DNA of 64,000 nucleotides from UTCHB3 sp964371075 (GTDB lineage: Bacteria; Bacteroidota; Ignavibacteria; Ignavibacteriales; Ignavibacteriaceae), in NCBI GenBank assembly GCA_964371075.1, contig CAYJKN010000004.1, positions 62,001 to 126,000 on the forward strand. Reading direction: 5' to 3'. Positions 44,427 to 53,257 of this stretch are shown piece after piece. Under the pieces are notes generated by a model. The model was not told the DNA's origin. It saw nothing but the letters and a program-made list of their open reading frames with translations, and ran no database searches. The position numbers were made by a program, and so were the translations under genes. Every line of letters starts with the position of its first letter. Position 1 is the first letter of the stretch.

Positions 44427-44846
44427 TTAGTCTCTCAATATCATATACTTCCATGTCTCGTCAAGGGTTTTGAATCCAAACTTTGCATAGAGTCCATGGG
44501 CATCCCTGGTGGCGAGCATGATATTACATCCTTTTACACCGGGATAATCGATAATAAACTTTATAAGGTTTTTTGAAATTCCTTTTCCTCGATGATCTTC
44601 GAGGATGAAAACATCAGCAAGATATGCAAATCTTGCATAATCAGTCACAACTCTCGCAAATCCTATCATCGTATCACTAAAGTAAACACTAAAACAGAGG
44701 GAATTTTTAATTGCCCGGATAATCGTCTCAGGAGCAAGATGTGATCCCCAATAACTTCGTTTGAGATAATCCAATACTACTGCATAATCAATTTTTTCAC
44801 TGTCTGTAGTGAATGTGTATTCTCCCAAAATTTTCTCTCGTATCAT
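44427..44846 (-). CDS. GNAT-family N-acetyltransferase
   Basis: The only convincing minus-strand gene, 139 residues. The acetyl-CoA site is DVFILEDHRGKGISKNLIKF (R/Q-x-x-G-x-G/A as RGKGIS), and LATRDAHGLYAKFGFKTL is the C-terminal GNAT motif. The subfamily is that of small YitI/'sensor histidine kinase-adjacent' acetyltransferases of unknown substrate. A GGAGG site lies nine bases before the ATG on its strand. Both sides are repeat islands, and it may be an inserted or mobile cargo gene (weak inference). Confidence 0.88.
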   Translation of the reverse strand: MIREKILGEYTFTTDSEKIDYAVVLDYLKRSYWGSHLAPETIIRAIKNSLCFSVYFSDTMIGFARVVTDYARFAYLADVFILEDHRGKGISKNLIKFIIDYPGVKGCNIMLATRDAHGLYAKFGFKTLDETWKYMILRD

Positions 44847-45017
44847 TTAGAAATACCTCCAAAATTCAGGACATTTATTCTCGCGAAACAATCAGTAATT
44901 ATCCATATTTGTTGCACCTAAATATACAATATCTAACAGAAAAATGCATGATTTTGTATTGATAATTACCGTTTTCATTCTTTTCGTGTTGTGGGCATTT
45001 TTGATTTAACGGCATCT

Positions 45018-45155
45018 CTACCCATACATGACCCCATCCGGGGCGCATTTTGATTGTTCAATTATTCTCTATCCATAGGACACCCCTGCCGGGGCGTTTT
45101 TTGATTGTTCGATTATTCTTCTACCCATAGGGCACCCCATCCGGGGCGCATGTTT
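45018..45155 (-). repeat. Family A repeats (reverse), three units
   Basis: Units 'acccatacatgaccccatcc' + 'ggggcgcattttgattgttc', 'tccataggacacccctgccg' + 'gggcg', and 'acccatagggcaccccatcc' + 'ggggcgca' follow each other at ~45-55 base spacing. Confidence 0.8.
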
Positions 45156-45167
45156 GTTGATTGTTTA

Positions 45168-45365
45168 AAAGCTCCTCTGCGAAAATCTGTTTAATCTGCG
45201 TGCATCCGCGTACCCTCCTTCCGTGGTCATCCGCGAAAATCCGTATCATCCGTGTTCAATCCTCCCACTCATCCTGCAGACGGCAATCGAGACGATTACC
45301 ACTCCTCACACTAACGTCAAAAATCCCCTCCATCCGTGAAAATCCGTGAAATCCGTGGAACTATC
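45168..45365 (-). repeat. Family C repeats (reverse) with a family B fragment
   Basis: Segments such as 'aaaatctgtttaatctgcgt', 'catccgcgaaaatccgtat', and 'catccgtgaaaatccgtga' + 'aatccgtgg' are the complement of family C. A 'gacggcaatcgagacgatta' fragment at ~45278 matches family B. Confidence 0.75.
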
Positions 45366-45507
45366 CTTCCCAAATCCAACTTTTTCCTCTTAAGGAACTG
45401 ATTTCTTTTGAGATTTGTTAAATTTTTATAATAAATCTTGACTTTTTTGTACAGATTCAATAAGTTTAAACATTGAATTTGAAATTTTTTTGAAACAAGG
45501 AAAATTA

Positions 45508-46956
<1,449 letters not shown>

Positions 46957-46981
46957 AATAAATTAGAAAGAACGCAAAACA

Positions 46982-47746
46982 ATGATTGAAATAAAAAACT
47001 TAAGAGTCGCCATTGATGGCAAAGAGATATTAAAAGGCGTTAATTTAACCGTGAAACCCGGTGAAGTTCATGCCATAATGGGACCTAATGGTTCAGGGAA
47101 AAGCACCCTTGCACAGGTACTTGCCGGAAGGGAAGAATATGAAGTGCTTGAAGGGAGTGTGACCTTTAACGGAAAAGACCTTTTTGAACTTAAAGCTGAA
47201 GACAGAGCAAGAGAAGGAATGTTCCTCGCATTTCAGTATCCGATAGAGATACCGGGTGTTTCAAATGTGAATCTTTTAAAGACAGCGGTTAACGAAATCA
47301 AAAAATACAGAGGTGAAGAGCAGATTGATGCCCTCGATTTCCTCAAAATGATCAAAGAGAAAATGAAATTGGTTGAAATGCCTCAGGATTTGTTGAACCG
47401 TTCAGTGAATGAAGGATTTTCCGGTGGTGAGAAGAAGAGAAATGAAGTCTTCCAAATGGCAGTCCTGGATCCCAAACTCGCAATCCTCGACGAAACCGAT
47501 TCAGGCCTTGACATCGATGCGCTCCGTATCGTAGCAAGCGGTGTAAACTCTTTGAGAAAACCAACCAACGCATTTATCGTTGTAACACATTACCAAAGAC
47601 TGCTCGACTACATCGTCCCCGATTTTGTTCATATCCTCTACAAAGGCAGAATAATCAAATCAGGCGACAAATCACTTGCCCTCTTCCTCGAAGAAAAAGG
47701 CTACGACTGGGTAAAAGATCATGTTGACGAATTCATTGCAGTATAA
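46982..47746 (+). CDS. sufC: Fe-S assembly ATPase SufC
   Basis: A 254-residue ABC-type ATPase, partner of SufB and SufD. Walker A GPNGSGKSTLAQVLAG, signature FSGGEKKRNEVFQMA, Walker B LAILDETDSGLDIDAL, and H-loop VVTHYQRLL are all SufC-specific variants. It lies 25 bases after sufB and 11 before sufD. Confidence 0.97.
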   Translation: MIEIKNLRVAIDGKEILKGVNLTVKPGEVHAIMGPNGSGKSTLAQVLAGREEYEVLEGSVTFNGKDLFELKAEDRAREGMFLAFQYPIEIPGVSNVNLLKTAVNEIKKYRGEEQIDALDFLKMIKEKMKLVEMPQDLLNRSVNEGFSGGEKKRNEVFQMAVLDPKLAILDETDSGLDIDALRIVASGVNSLRKPTNAFIVVTHYQRLLDYIVPDFVHILYKGRIIKSGDKSLALFLEEKGYDWVKDHVDEFIAV

Positions 47747-47757
47747 GGCGGGAATAA

Positions 47758-49074
47758 ATGAGTAACACAACAGAATTTAAAAAATGGTATTCCGAGAACT
47801 TTAAGAAGTTTGAGCAGAGCCTTAATGGTGAAACAAAGCTCGCTTTGCACCAGACAAGAAGAGCTGCGCTCGAGGAATTCCAAAATGCAAATTTCCCGAC
47901 AATAAAAGATGAAGAGTGGAAATACACAAATATATCCTCACTTCTAAACTACAAGTTTGATGATGTAATCGGCAAAACATTCCAGGGTGAAAATGTTGAC
48001 CTCAGCAAATACCTCTTCAACAGAGAGAACTTTTACACAATAGTATTTATTAATGGCGTATATGATGAAGTTAACTCTCAGGAACTTGATGAACCGGGAA
48101 TAACACTTTGTAACCTGAAAACCGCAATCAAAAAATATCCTGAAGAAATAAACCTCCACATTGGCAAATTTGCAAAAGCTGAAGACAGTATCTTCACTGC
48201 ACTTTCTACGGCTTCCTTGAACGATGGCGTATTCCTCAAAGTAAAATCGGGAAAAGCCCTCGACAAACCTGTACAGGTGCTCTATGTCAATTCAGGCGGC
48301 GAAAACCTCCTTATTCAACCCCGCAATCTCTTTGTCATTGGCAAAAATGCACAAGCAAAAATTGTTGAATCCTATTATGCTGAAGGTGACAGCGAATATT
48401 TCACAAATGCGGTCACAGAAACTTATGTTGATCAAAACGGTATCCTTGAACATGTTAAAATTCAAGAAGAGAGTCTCAAATCATTTCACATATCAACCAC
48501 TGAAATCGATGTGGAAAAAGAGAGCAATTATTCCTCATATAACATCAATTTTGGAGGGAAAATTGTGCGAAACGATCTTAATGCCCGTTTTCACGGAGAA
48601 TACGCCCACTGCACATTAAACGGATTATATCTTACGGATGGTGAACAACATATAGACAACCACACCCTGATCGATCACGCTGTACCAAACTGTGAAAGTC
48701 ATGAGATGTACAAAGGAGTCCTCGACGATTCAAGTCGTGCGGTCTTCAACGGTAAAGTCCATGTTTGGAAAGACGCACAAAAAACAAATGCATTCCAGGA
48801 AAATAAAACCGTAATCCTTTCGGACAACGCAAGAATTGATACAAAACCCCAACTTGAAATTTTCGCAGATGATGTAAAATGTTCGCACGGGGCAACAATT
48901 GGCAAACTCAGCGAAGAAGGACTCTTCTACCTAAGAGCCCGCGGGATAGGCGAGGAATTGGCAAAAACAATGATTATAAACGCATTCGCAAACGATGCCG
49001 TCCACTCCATCTCAATACCTGATGTCAGAGACCGAATCGAAGAGCGGGTAGCAATAAAACTTGCAAAAAATTGA
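47758..49074 (+). CDS. sufD: Fe-S cluster assembly protein SufD
   Basis: A 438-residue SufB paralogue that completes the SufBC2D scaffold. The N-terminal helical part carries DEEWKYTNIS; the beta-helix core includes LDDSSRAVFNGKVHVWKDAQKTNAFQ and IFADDVKCSHGATIGKLSEEGLFYLRARGI, with the conserved CSHG. The family pattern and place after sufC settle the call. Confidence 0.96.
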   Translation: MSNTTEFKKWYSENFKKFEQSLNGETKLALHQTRRAALEEFQNANFPTIKDEEWKYTNISSLLNYKFDDVIGKTFQGENVDLSKYLFNRENFYTIVFINGVYDEVNSQELDEPGITLCNLKTAIKKYPEEINLHIGKFAKAEDSIFTALSTASLNDGVFLKVKSGKALDKPVQVLYVNSGGENLLIQPRNLFVIGKNAQAKIVESYYAEGDSEYFTNAVTETYVDQNGILEHVKIQEESLKSFHISTTEIDVEKESNYSSYNINFGGKIVRNDLNARFHGEYAHCTLNGLYLTDGEQHIDNHTLIDHAVPNCESHEMYKGVLDDSSRAVFNGKVHVWKDAQKTNAFQENKTVILSDNARIDTKPQLEIFADDVKCSHGATIGKLSEEGLFYLRARGIGEELAKTMIINAFANDAVHSISIPDVRDRIEERVAIKLAKN

Positions 49075-49084
49075 AGTTAATAAA

Positions 49085-50335
49085 ATGACTGAAGAAAAAA
49101 CCAGGGCGGCACACACACATTTTGATCCGGAACAGTTGAGGAAAGATTTTCCAGTTCTGCATCAGAATATCCACGGCAAGCCGCTTGTATATTTAGATAA
49201 TGCCGCGACCACCCAAAAACCACAAGTGGTAATTGATGTAATCTCCGAATATTACAAAGGTTACAACTCAAACATCCACAGGGGTGTGCATCAATTAAGC
49301 CAAAAAGCGACTGATGAATACGAAAAGGCCCGTGTTAAGATTCAAAAGTTCCTTAATGCACCAAAAAGTCGCGAGATAGTCCTCTTAAGAGGTACAACCG
49401 AGGCGATAAACCTCGTTGCTGCAAGTTATGGCAGAAAATACATAACCTCCGGCGATGAAATAATCATCTCTGAAATGGAACACCACTCAAACATAGTCCC
49501 CTGGCAGTTGTTGTGTGAACAAACAGGTGCGGTTTTAAAGGTTATTCCCATAAACGACCTTGGTGATTTGATGATGGACGAGTATAAAAAACTTCTTTCA
49601 GGAAAAACCAAAATAGTATCGGTGGTTCATTCCTCAAACACACTCGGAACAGAAAACCCTGTAAAAGAGATAACCCGTCTCGCTCATGGAGTGGGTGCAA
49701 AAGTTTTGATCGACGGTGCTCAGGCTGTTCAACACTTTAAAGTGGATGTACAGGCAATCGGATGCGACTTCTATGCCTTCTCCGGACACAAACTCTACGG
49801 TCCTACCGGAATCGGAGTGTTGTGGGGAAGGGAAGAACTCCTCGAAGCAATGCCTCCTTACCAGGGCGGTGGCGACATGATCCTCTCCGTTGCATTCGAC
49901 AAAACAATTTATAATGATATACCATATAAATTTGAAGCCGGAACTCCCAATATAGCAGACACCATTGGACTTGGCGCAGCCATCGATTACATCGAATCAA
50001 TCGGAATCGATCGCATTTCCTCATACGAAAGTGAACTCTACTTATACGCCGAAGAGACAATTTTACCAATCAATGAAGTTACTCTGGTTGGATGTGCAGA
50101 AAAAAAGGGGAGTGTCTTCTCCTTTAAATTAAAAGATGTACATCCACACGATGTTGGTACCATAATGGATATGGAAGGAATCGCTATCAGAACCGGGCAC
50201 ATGTGCACTCAACCCGTAATGAAACATTTTGGTGTTCCTGCTCTTTCAAGAATATCAATCGGGCTCTACAACACAAAAGCCGATATCGACCGTGCTGCAG
50301 AAGGAATCAAAAAAGTATTGGAGATATTTGCCTGA
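49085..50335 (+). CDS. sufS: Cysteine desulfurase SufS
   Basis: A group II cysteine desulfurase (416 residues from ATG 49085; a TTG at 49061 would overlap sufD). It takes sulfur from cysteine for cluster assembly, using PLP. The PLP lysine is K236 in FYAFSGHKLYGPTG, and the persulfide cysteine is C374 in RTGHMCTQPVM, on the short SufS-type loop. YLDNAATTQKP is the family start. The sufU ATG overlaps the stop by one base (TGATG). Confidence 0.97.
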   Translation: MTEEKTRAAHTHFDPEQLRKDFPVLHQNIHGKPLVYLDNAATTQKPQVVIDVISEYYKGYNSNIHRGVHQLSQKATDEYEKARVKIQKFLNAPKSREIVLLRGTTEAINLVAASYGRKYITSGDEIIISEMEHHSNIVPWQLLCEQTGAVLKVIPINDLGDLMMDEYKKLLSGKTKIVSVVHSSNTLGTENPVKEITRLAHGVGAKVLIDGAQAVQHFKVDVQAIGCDFYAFSGHKLYGPTGIGVLWGREELLEAMPPYQGGGDMILSVAFDKTIYNDIPYKFEAGTPNIADTIGLGAAIDYIESIGIDRISSYESELYLYAEETILPINEVTLVGCAEKKGSVFSFKLKDVHPHDVGTIMDMEGIAIRTGHMCTQPVMKHFGVPALSRISIGLYNTKADIDRAAEGIKKVLEIFA

Positions 50336-50787
50336 TGAATGATGAATTAAAAGAGATTTACCAGCAGGTAATCCTCGACCATAACAAAAGCCCCAGAAAC
50401 TTCCGAAAGATAGACCCCTCAACCCACTCAAGTGAAGGGTTAAATCCACTTTGTGGTGATCATGTCTTTATCTATCTCGATGTCAAAGATGGTATTATTC
50501 AAGATATTTCGTTCGAGGGGAACGGATGTGCCATCTCAAAATCTTCAGCTTCAATAATGACTGCTGAACTTAAAGGCAAAACGGTGGATGAAGCTGAGAA
50601 AATTTTTAACAGTTTCCACGAAATGGTAACCGGTAAATTAACAGACGAAGAAGAAATTGAGAACCTTGGAAAGCTTTCAGTTTTTCAGGGTGTCAGAGAT
50701 TTCCCTGTAAGGGTTAAGTGTGCCTCTCTTGCCTGGCATACAATGCACGCAGCCCTTCACAGCGAAACAGTAGTAACCACGGAGTAA
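50335..50787 (+). CDS. sufU: Sulfurtransferase/scaffold SufU
   Basis: A 150-residue SufU starting at ATG 50335; upstream in-frame codons belong to the overlapping sufS region. SufU accepts sulfur from SufS by zinc-ligand exchange. The three zinc cysteines with their Asp are seen in NPLCGD, GNGCAISKSSASIM and VKCASLAWHTMHAAL. The SufU-specific insert between the second and third cysteine distinguishes it from IscU. No SufE gene is present, consistent with SufU as the partner of SufS. Confidence 0.95.
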   Translation: MNDELKEIYQQVILDHNKSPRNFRKIDPSTHSSEGLNPLCGDHVFIYLDVKDGIIQDISFEGNGCAISKSSASIMTAELKGKTVDEAEKIFNSFHEMVTGKLTDEEEIENLGKLSVFQGVRDFPVRVKCASLAWHTMHAALHSETVVTTE

Positions 50788-50791
50788 ACAG

Positions 50792-51112
50792 ATGGCATTA
50801 ATAGAAATTGAAGAATTGCAGGAACGCGTAATTAATGCGCTTAAGTCGTGTTATGATCCCGAAATTCCCGTCGATATCTGGGAGCTTGGCCTTATCTACC
50901 ACCTCAAATTTGACATGGAGCGAAATCTCATCGTTGAGATGACCCTTACAAGTCCGATGTGTCCCGTCGCAGAAAGTCTGCCTTCAGAGGTTGAGGCAAA
51001 ATTAAGAACTGTCGAAGGATTAAATGATGTCAAGATAAAACTCGTTTGGGATCCACCATGGGATAAAGACATGATGAGCGAAGTCGCTCAACTTGAATTA
51101 GGATTTTTATAA
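50792..51112 (+). CDS. DUF59 (MIP18-family) Fe-S protein maturation factor, SufT-like
   Basis: A 106-residue protein with DPEIPVDIWELGLIY and LTSPMCPVAESLP, the MIP18/DUF59 signature. Stand-alone DUF59 proteins in suf operons (SufT) aid Fe-S protein maturation. It lies 4 bases after sufU. The Cys in SPMCP is the conserved one. Confidence 0.92.
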   Translation: MALIEIEELQERVINALKSCYDPEIPVDIWELGLIYHLKFDMERNLIVEMTLTSPMCPVAESLPSEVEAKLRTVEGLNDVKIKLVWDPPWDKDMMSEVAQLELGFL

Positions 51113-51178
51113 AAACCAACCTGTCAACATAAGGACAGAGAACAAACCCGAATAGCAATAAGCTAACAAGGAGCAATA

Positions 51179-51709
51179 ATGTTAAATACACTTAGACCAC
51201 CACTTTATGATAATGAATCAGTTCAGCACATGCGTGACGAACTGGTCGCCGTAGGTTTTGAAGAAGCAGGAACACCTGAGGCAGTAGATGCCGCAATCCT
51301 TAACAATCCCGGCAAAACCGTGTTTGTAGTAATCAACTCAGTATGTGGATGTGCTGCAGGATCAGCAAGACCCGGCGTTTCTCTTGCACTGCAACATGAT
51401 ACAATTCCTGATAAATATTACACAGTATTTGCAGGTCAGGAACGCGATGCAATCGACCGCTTAAGATCCTATATCAAAGGGTTTCCACCCTCATCTCCAT
51501 CAGCTGCAATTTTCAAAGATGGACAGCTTGTATATTTTATGCCGCGTCTTGATATAGAAGGCAGAACTGCCGCTGAAATCTCTCAGGATCTTATGGTTGC
51601 TTTCGAAAAATTCTGTTCAGCAAAAGGTCCTTCCGTTCCTGCTGATCAATTTGAAAAAGTTCTCTATGCAAAAATGTGTGGTTCTAAAATTCCTCTCTAT
51701 CAGGGATAA
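51179..51709 (+). CDS. Bacilliredoxin (BrxA/BrxB, YphP/YqiW family)
   Basis: A 176-residue thioredoxin-fold protein with the redox motif C-G-C in NSVCGCAAGSARPG, as in bacilliredoxins that remove bacillithiol from proteins. It is longer than the ~145-residue Bacillus proteins by a C-terminal ~30 residues (SAKGPSVPADQFEKVLYAKM). A clear AAGGAG site precedes ATG 51179. Its place inside the suf operon suggests thiol protection or reduction for Fe-S assembly (inference); whether this organism makes bacillithiol is not visible here. Confidence 0.9.
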   Translation: MLNTLRPPLYDNESVQHMRDELVAVGFEEAGTPEAVDAAILNNPGKTVFVVINSVCGCAAGSARPGVSLALQHDTIPDKYYTVFAGQERDAIDRLRSYIKGFPPSSPSAAIFKDGQLVYFMPRLDIEGRTAAEISQDLMVAFEKFCSAKGPSVPADQFEKVLYAKMCGSKIPLYQG

Positions 51710-51718
51710 CCTTTAGAA

Positions 51719-52219
51719 ATGAAATTCAGCTCACAAGAAGAATATGGTTTAAGACTTTTATTGAGGATTGCAAAATCCTCGTCAGCAGCCGGAATGACGA
51801 TACCCGAACTTTCCGAAGCTGAACGCCTTACCGCTGCAAACACTGCAAAACTTTTGCGGCTTCTTCGAATGGGTGGGTATATCGATTCTGTTCGTGGAAT
51901 GCGCGGGGGATACAAACTCTCCCGCCATCCCCGTGAGATTCTCGTCGCTGATATCTTAAACGATCTTGGTGGAAGACTTTTTAACAACACATTCTGCACC
52001 GATCATTCCGGTACCGAAACCTCTTGCACACACGACATCGATTGTTCCGTTAGAGTCCTTTGGAGCATGATTCAGAGGGTGGTTGACGGTGTCCTCAAAC
52101 AAACAACCCTTGCCGATCTCATGGTCAATGAATCCCGCGTCACTGAAAAACTCTCTCCTCTCGTTATCGATTCCATCGATGCCTTCACCGCTGTCAAAGA
52201 AATGAAACTTATTATTTAA
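51719..52219 (+). CDS. Rrf2-family transcriptional regulator, probably Fe-S sensing regulator of the suf operon
   Basis: A 166-residue winged-helix regulator (MKFSSQEEYGLRLLLRIAKS, MTIPELSEAERLTAANTAKLLRLLR recognition region, RGMRGGYKLSR wing). Three cysteines, C93, C103 and C109, lie where IscR has C92, C98 and C104, so it may bind an Fe-S cluster, although the first spacing is longer. Being the last gene of the suf operon, 9 bases after the bacilliredoxin gene, it probably controls it by feedback, as SufR/IscR do elsewhere. No operator could be identified. Confidence 0.9.
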   Translation: MKFSSQEEYGLRLLLRIAKSSSAAGMTIPELSEAERLTAANTAKLLRLLRMGGYIDSVRGMRGGYKLSRHPREILVADILNDLGGRLFNNTFCTDHSGTETSCTHDIDCSVRVLWSMIQRVVDGVLKQTTLADLMVNESRVTEKLSPLVIDSIDAFTAVKEMKLII

Positions 52220-52251
52220 TGCAGTAATGCAATAATGCAATAATCCAATAA
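52219..52251 (+). repeat. 9-base tandem units after the rrf2 stop
   Basis: 'tgcagtaatgcaataat' followed by 'gcaataatccaataat', the same array as after the lipoprotein stop at 44096. Confidence 0.8.
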
Positions 52252-52315
52252 TCTTTTTTTTCGATGCGGATGAACTCAGTTTATGTAGATTTTTGATCGT
52301 AAGAGTAAGGAGCAG

Positions 52316-52420
52316 TAATCGTCCCGATTGCCCTATACGGTATGAAAAACCGTTAGAGAATATCCAAATTTTCTTCGAAGAGGAATTGATATTCGTAGCG
52401 TCCCGATTGCCCTATGCAAG
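52316..52420 (+). repeat. Family B repeats, two copies
   Basis: 'taatcgtcccgattgcccta' and 'gatattcgtagcgtcccgat' + 'tgccctatgc', separated by 'aaaccgttagagaatatcca'. Confidence 0.75.
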
Positions 52421-52437
52421 ATGAAACGGGCAATAGT

Positions 52438-52545
52438 TACACAGATATCACGGATCATTACGGATTGCCACGGATAAGGGTGGGACGCAGATCCACCACT
52501 GCGGACAGGTACACGCAGATTAAACGGATTTTCGCGGATATTTTT
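52438..52545 (+). repeat. Family C repeats
   Basis: 'cacagatatcacggatcatt' + 'acggattgccacggat', 'agggtgggacgcagat' and 'acacgcagattaaacggatt' + 'ttcgcggat' repeat the wording of 446-610. Confidence 0.75.
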
Positions 52546-52554
52546 TTAATTATG

Positions 52555-52898
52555 CAATCAAAAAACGCCCCGGATGGGGTGCCCTATGGGTAGAATAATT
52601 GCAAAATCAAAATGCACCCCGGATGGGGTGCCCTATGGGTAGGTGCAACAAATGAAGAATTTGGCCCCGGATGGGGTCATGTATGGGTAGCAGGTGTCGT
52701 ATGGGTAGAAGGAATCCCCAAAATGCCAATGGCCCCGGAGGGGTCACCTATGGGTAGCAATTTCCAACAAATGAAGAATTTGGCCCCGGAGGGGTCACCT
52801 ATGGGTAGCAATTTCCAACAAATGAAGAATTTGGCCCCGGATGGGGTCATGTATGGGTAAAGAACAATCAAAAAAATCCCCCGGCAGGGGTGCCCTAT
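52555..52898 (+). repeat. Family A GC-hairpin repeat array (forward)
   Basis: At least seven hairpin units ('gccccggatggggtgcccta', 'ggccccggaggggtcaccta', 'ggccccggatggggtcatgt') each end in 'atgggtag'. The 'aatgaagaatttgg' spacer recurs at 52651, 52770 and 52821, the last two 51 bases apart. It mirrors the reverse array at 3330-3730. Confidence 0.85.
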
Positions 52899-52993
52899 TC
52901 CTCCCCCCCAAATAAAATTTTCGCCAATCCCTATTGCTTGTAATCAAAACTTTTCATAACTTCAAACACAGATTTATTAAATTCAGGCTGTAG

Positions 52994-53257
52994 ATGGGCA
53001 CCGAATACAAAGACCAGTTGGATCTTACTTTTTTTACCAATGATGAAAACGGGTCTCTGCTCAATAGATTCAAAAGAGTATTAAAAACCACCAAATATTT
53101 CGATATCCTCGTTGGTTATTTCCGCGCCAGCGGAATGTCAAAACCATGCCCCAACCAGATCATACATGCCAAAATTTATAAAATCAAAACACAATCTCTT
53201 CCAATTTTAACATCTCAAAACCTTCACTATTCCAATTCATATTACGGCAATCAATGA
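52994..53257 (+). pseudogene. Remnant of a PLD-type helicase gene (internal deletion)
   Basis: The 87 codons start like the intact gene that follows: FFTNDENGSLLNRF and FDILVGYFRASGM compare with FFTNDPENTLLEKF and FDALVGYFRSSGY. They then jump directly to IIHAKIYKIKTQ (compare KLHAKVYIFRPE), SQNLHYSNSYYGNQ, and stop. About 70 residues between, and everything after the PLD motif, are missing. The remaining parts differ clearly from the intact copy, so this is a relic of a related but different gene, not a recent duplicate. Its TGA overlaps the ATG of the intact gene. It could still be expressed as a short protein, but a function is doubtful. Confidence 0.7.

Larger units (their letters stand above)
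44847..45507. other. Intergenic repeat island 4 upstream of the suf operon
   Basis: It contains the acetyltransferase start region (to ~44900), AT-rich sequence, reverse family A (45018-45155), reverse family C (45168-45365), and ~130 bases before sufB that should hold its promoter (ttgact at 45438 with a poor -10). An aaggaaaatta site precedes ATG 45508. I see no clear Rrf2-type palindrome. Confidence 0.65.
52220..52993. other. Intergenic repeat island 5 at the edge of the defence island (no gene)
   Basis: It comprises in order 9-base units, family B, family C and a long family A array. A short open frame through 52612-52860 is made only of repeat units and is not a gene. The last ~90 bases before 52994 are unique and AT-rich. 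Confidence 0.75.

Noticed and set aside
50203..50334. Extended N-terminus for sufU
   Set aside because: It translates the sufS sequence in another frame; SufU family proteins begin at the MNDELKEIYQQ position (ATG 50335).
52612..52860. 82-codon open frame with repeated 'GSNFQQMKNLAPEG' peptide
   Set aside because: It is a direct translation of family A repeat units; the repeats occur in both orientations elsewhere, and the frame has no ribosome site or coding signature.
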